From positions 1,860,001 through 1,924,000 of the forward strand of contig NZ_CP114176.1 of assembly GCF_027186265.1 (NCBI RefSeq): a DNA stretch of 64,000 bases. Direction: 5' to 3'. Below, piece after piece: positions 61,244 through 64,000 of the stretch (its first letter is position 1; each line of letters opens with the position of its first letter). The translations under genes were made by a program, and so were the position numbers. Source of the stretch: Lentibacillus daqui. GTDB taxonomy: Bacteria; Bacillota; Bacilli; Bacillales; Amphibacillaceae. The notes below the pieces were generated by a model that saw only the letters and a program-made list of their open reading frames with translations, did no database searches and was not told where the DNA came from.

Positions 61244-62599
61244 TTAATTTGTTTTAATCATTGGTAAATAATATTCTTGCACAAAAGCGGTTGTCGTGTT
61301 CCCAGCTTTAAACTGGTCATGGTCAATAACAGCTTTTAACATTGGAATGTTTGTTTTAATACCATCAATATGATAACTTTCCAGTGCTGTTTTCAACCCT
61401 GAGATAGCTTCTTGCCGTGTTTCACCGGTGACAATTAACTTGCCGATCATTGGATCATAAAATGGTGTCACATCATAATCGCTGGTCACTGCAAGTTCAT
61501 TACGGATATGATCACCGGTTGGCGCCTGCATTGTTGTAATGTGACCCGGTGATGGGTAAAATGTGACTGGATCTTCAGCATAAATCCGCACTTCAATCGC
61601 ATGTCCCTTGATTGTTAAAGTATCCTGATCAATAGTTAATGCCTTCCCATTTGCGATATTCAATTGTTCCTCAACAATATCAAGTCCGGTAATTTCCTCG
61701 GTAATCGCATGCTCAACCTGGATTCTTGTATTCATTTCAAGAAAATAGAAGTTCTCGTTTTCATCGACAAGGAATTCAATCGTGCCGGCATTTGTATAAC
61801 CGATTGCTTTAGCGGCTTTGACTGCGGTTTCACCCATTTTTTTTCGGGTTTTTTCAGAGATGAATGGAGATGGCGCTTCTTCGACAACCTTTTGATTTCG
61901 GCGCTGGATCGAACATTCCCGTTCAAATAAATGGACAGCGTTTCCATCATTGTCCGCCAGAATCTGGATCTCGACATGACGGGCATGCTCCAATTTTTTC
62001 TCCATAAACATCGCACCATCACCGAAAAAATTTTCAGCCCGCTTGGAATTACTGGCAAACGCTTTTGCTAGTTCAGCATCTGACTGAACGACTTGCATGC
62101 CAATACCCCCGCCGCCTGCCGAAGCCTTTAACATAATGGGATAACCGATGCCCTTGGCAATTTGCAAAGCTTCTTCCACGGATGCGACTCCACCTTCAGT
62201 ACCGGGAACAACTGGTACACCCGCCTGTTGCATCGTTTTTCTTGCTGCAATTTTACTGCCCATTTTTTGCATAATCTCGCCAGCTGGGCCAATGAAAATG
62301 AGTCCTTCATCTTGACACTTTTGGGCAAATACGGCATTTTCGCTTAAAAAACCATAGCCTGGATGGATTGCGTCGACATCGGCTCTTTTGGCGATTTGCA
62401 GGATCTTATCTGTGTTCAAATAACTTTCGTTTACCCGTGGTGGTCCGAGTAAATAGCTTTCGTCTGCAAGTGCAACGAATGGTGCTTTTTGATCAGCTTC
62501 CGAATATACAGCAACCGTTTGGATACCCATCTTTTTACACGTACGGATAACTCTTGCGGCTATTTCCCCACGATTAGCGATCAGTACTTTGTTAATCAT
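61244..62599 (-). CDS. yngH: Biotin carboxylase subunit (YngH/AccC-like)
   Basis: ATP-dependent carboxylation of biotin. The product is 451 aa, ATP-grasp fold: VLIANRGEIAARVIRTCKKMGIQTVAVYSEAD at the N-terminus, HPGYGFLSENAVFA, ASAGGGGIGMQVV (ATP loop, about residue 163), ECSIQRRNQKVVEEAPSP, and EMNTRIQVEHAITEEITG. The latter is a small variation of the typical EMNTRLQVEHPVTE. This is a second copy-type subunit separate from the housekeeping accC expected elsewhere. Confidence 0.95.
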   Translation of the reverse strand: MINKVLIANRGEIAARVIRTCKKMGIQTVAVYSEADQKAPFVALADESYLLGPPRVNESYLNTDKILQIAKRADVDAIHPGYGFLSENAVFAQKCQDEGLIFIGPAGEIMQKMGSKIAARKTMQQAGVPVVPGTEGGVASVEEALQIAKGIGYPIMLKASAGGGGIGMQVVQSDAELAKAFASNSKRAENFFGDGAMFMEKKLEHARHVEIQILADNDGNAVHLFERECSIQRRNQKVVEEAPSPFISEKTRKKMGETAVKAAKAIGYTNAGTIEFLVDENENFYFLEMNTRIQVEHAITEEITGLDIVEEQLNIANGKALTIDQDTLTIKGHAIEVRIYAEDPVTFYPSPGHITTMQAPTGDHIRNELAVTSDYDVTPFYDPMIGKLIVTGETRQEAISGLKTALESYHIDGIKTNIPMLKAVIDHDQFKAGNTTTAFVQEYYLPMIKTN

Positions 62600-62653
62600 A
62601 TGCCCACTCCCTCCTATTCTATGTTTCTAAACTACGCGCCCGTTAAAATATGT

Positions 62654-63796
62654 CTAGCAGCCTAGTTGTCTGGCAATAACAAGACGTTGAATCTCTGACG
62701 TGCCTTCCCCAATTTCTAATAGTTTGGCATCACGAAGATAGCGTTCTACTTCATATTCACGCATGTAACCATAACCGCCGAGGATTTGAATAGCCTGGTT
62801 AGCTGAGCGAACTGCAGTTTCTGTTGCATACAGTTTGGCAAAGGCGGCTTCCTTTGTAAACGGTTTCCCTTGATCTTTTAACCAGGCAGCCTTGTGTACG
62901 ATATTCCGTGCCAATTCTACTTCCATCGCCATATCAGCAAGCTTGAACTGGATGGCCTGAAAGTTGGAAATCGGTTGGCCAAATTGCTTGCGTTCTTTTG
63001 CATATAGTAATGCTTTTTCGAGTGACGCCTGGGCTATTCCCAGACCAAGTGCTCCAATCGAAATACGACCACCATCAAGTGTATGAAGAAACTGCTTGAA
63101 TCCTTTTTCCGGGTCACCTAATAGATTTTTTCGAGGTACGCGAACATGATCCAAAACAATCTCACCTGTATCTGAACCGCGAACACCCATTTTATCATAA
63201 TTGTTTTTCGTTGTAACACCCTCAGCATCCGCGGGTACAATAATGGCACTGATAATATTTTTGCCGCGCTCATCCTTACCGGTAACCGCAGTCACAATAA
63301 TTGTCTTGGCATAATTACAGTTAGTGATAAAGCATTTTTCTCCATTAATGACATAATCATCACCATCAATCGTTGCGGTTGTCTTAGTACCGCCAGCATC
63401 TGAGCCGGCATTTGGTTCAGTTAAGCCAAATGAGCCTAACGCTTCCCCTTCAGCAAGCGGTTTCAAAAATGTTTGCTTTTGCTCTTCGGTACCAAAATAA
63501 TAAAGTGGACTTGCACCAAGTGAAACCGCAGCAGCATAACTTAATCCTGTACTGCCACAAACCCGGGCAACTTCTTCGACTGCAAGCGCATAAGAAATTG
63601 TATCACCGCCTGAACCACCATATTCTTCTGGAAATGGAATCCCTAATAAACCAAGTTCACCCATTTGCTTAAAAATATCTGATGGAAATACCGCTTCCTT
63701 ATCAATCTCAATGGCCCGGGGCCTAATAACAGCTTCCGCAAAGTCACGCACCATTTTCTTAATCATCTGTTGTTCTTTCGTTAGTTCAAAATTCAT
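62654..63796 (-). CDS. yngJ: Acyl-CoA dehydrogenase (YngJ-like)
   Basis: FAD enzyme that introduces the alpha-beta double bond, 380 aa. Signatures are GSFGLTEPNAGSDAGGTKTTA (about residues 123-143, FAD/substrate), CFITNCNYAKTIIV, YAKERKQFGQPISNFQAIQFKLADMA, and the C-terminal GYGYMREYEVERYLRDAKLLEIGEGTSEIQRLVIARQL with the catalytic Glu. It is the first gene of the operon and is probably an isovaleryl/short-chain acyl-CoA dehydrogenase. AGGAGG precedes the ATG; a TetR-like operator is just upstream. Confidence 0.93.
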   Translation of the reverse strand: MNFELTKEQQMIKKMVRDFAEAVIRPRAIEIDKEAVFPSDIFKQMGELGLLGIPFPEEYGGSGGDTISYALAVEEVARVCGSTGLSYAAAVSLGASPLYYFGTEEQKQTFLKPLAEGEALGSFGLTEPNAGSDAGGTKTTATIDGDDYVINGEKCFITNCNYAKTIIVTAVTGKDERGKNIISAIIVPADAEGVTTKNNYDKMGVRGSDTGEIVLDHVRVPRKNLLGDPEKGFKQFLHTLDGGRISIGALGLGIAQASLEKALLYAKERKQFGQPISNFQAIQFKLADMAMEVELARNIVHKAAWLKDQGKPFTKEAAFAKLYATETAVRSANQAIQILGGYGYMREYEVERYLRDAKLLEIGEGTSEIQRLVIARQLGC

Positions 63797-63824
63797 ACTA
63801 AACCTCCTGTAGTTACAACCGCAA

Positions 63825-63840
63825 GACCGACTGGTTGGTC
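63825..63840. promoter_or_regulatory. Imperfect palindrome, probable TetR-type operator
   Basis: GACCGACTGGTTGGTC, an inverted repeat with one mismatch in each arm pair, lies between the TetR-like gene and the acyl-CoA dehydrogenase gene and 28 nt before the dehydrogenase start codon. The sequence has the form of TetR-family acyl-CoA regulator sites. Confidence 0.5.
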
Positions 63841-63884
63841 TGCATGGCTGTTAAAAAATGAAAGCCACTACTTCCACTTATTTA

Positions 63885-64000
63885 TCAGATTTCAAAATCA
63901 ATATCCGGCGGTTGTTCCTCTAATCGTATCGCATGTAGGATCAAGTCAACAAATATGTCACCAATTTCATCAATGGTTTTCGCCCCTGATCGCTGATACC
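63885..64000 (-). CDS. TetR-family regulator, C-terminal fragment (continues past window)
   Basis: The open minus-strand frame at the right edge reads YQRSGAKTIDEIGDIFVDLILHAIRLEEQPPDIDFEI and stops at 63885. The DEIGDxFVDLIL pattern fits the ligand-domain end of TetR regulators. The rest, including the helix-turn-helix, lies outside the window. Adjacent operator-like palindrome and operon support a regulator of acyl-CoA breakdown. Confidence 0.55.
   Translation of the reverse strand, partial: YQRSGAKTIDEIGDIFVDLILHAIRLEEQPPDIDFEI

Overview
The window looks like chromosomal DNA of an endospore-forming, low-GC Firmicute in the Bacillaceae. Support for this comes from the ponA-recU / yppE / gpsB / rnpB / rlmL synteny, a type-B RNase P RNA, ypcP beside a double dynamin (dynA/ypbR), bpsA-bpsB, a yng-type acyl-CoA operon, a YjcZ-type sporulation peptide, and AGGAGG ribosome sites with frequent TTG/GTG starts. 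A halotolerant genus such as Virgibacillus, Lentibacillus or Oceanobacillus is a reasonable guess but is inference only.

Layout. 1-6 kb: PBP1 (cut by the window edge) and recU, small ypp-type genes, cytidine deaminase, gpsB, rnpB, rlmL. 6-10.4 kb: a ba3-type terminal oxidase (subunits I, II, IIa) with a possible SCO remnant, divergent from a type III polyketide synthase plus methyltransferase pair; a perfect Fnr-like palindrome lies between them. 10.5-17.1 kb: cold-shock gene with a structured leader, fhs, thyA-dfrA-mobA, then tatA-tatA-tatC and yozE. 17.5-22.6 kb: YqfQ-like protein, fused msrA-msrB, small conserved genes, a LysM/M14 peptidase, ferredoxin, acylphosphatase. 23-31 kb: a nitrate-respiration operon in which a hemerythrin-like gene and two unrecognised small genes precede narGHJI, behind an Fnr-like box correctly placed for class II activation. 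31-37.7 kb: two paralogous DUF485/sodium-solute symporter pairs flanking a LytS/LytT two-component system, with a 21-bp-spaced direct repeat and a cre-like site ahead of the second pair. 38-52 kb: Uma2-type nuclease, endonuclease IV behind a frameshifted Fpg/Nei glycosylase, small membrane and spore proteins, an ssu-type ABC importer, MFS transporter, YitT protein, a phospholipase-A2-like peptide, D-serine dehydratase, CorC/HlyC transporter, YpcP exonuclease. 52-64 kb: dynA, a CBS protein, an intact IS4-family element, and an acyl-CoA dehydrogenase / biotin-dependent carboxylase / enoyl-CoA hydratase operon behind a TetR-like gene and operator.

How the genes fit together. Several loci serve low-oxygen respiration: nitrate reductase, the MobA enzyme for its molybdenum cofactor, the adjacent Tat translocase (which exports folded cofactor enzymes), a high-affinity-type oxidase and two Fnr-like boxes. 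The thyA-dfrA pair and fhs serve one-carbon metabolism. The yng-type operon is probably for leucine/branched acyl-CoA breakdown.

The most notable unexplained items are (i) the three-gene module upstream of narGHJI, (ii) a 216-bp structured intergenic repeat present twice nearly identically and once as a 156-bp variant, (iii) the LytST/symporter arrangement with its putative operator, (iv) a terminator-like hairpin in the cold-shock leader. No rRNA, tRNA, CRISPR array, prophage or well-matched riboswitch was seen.
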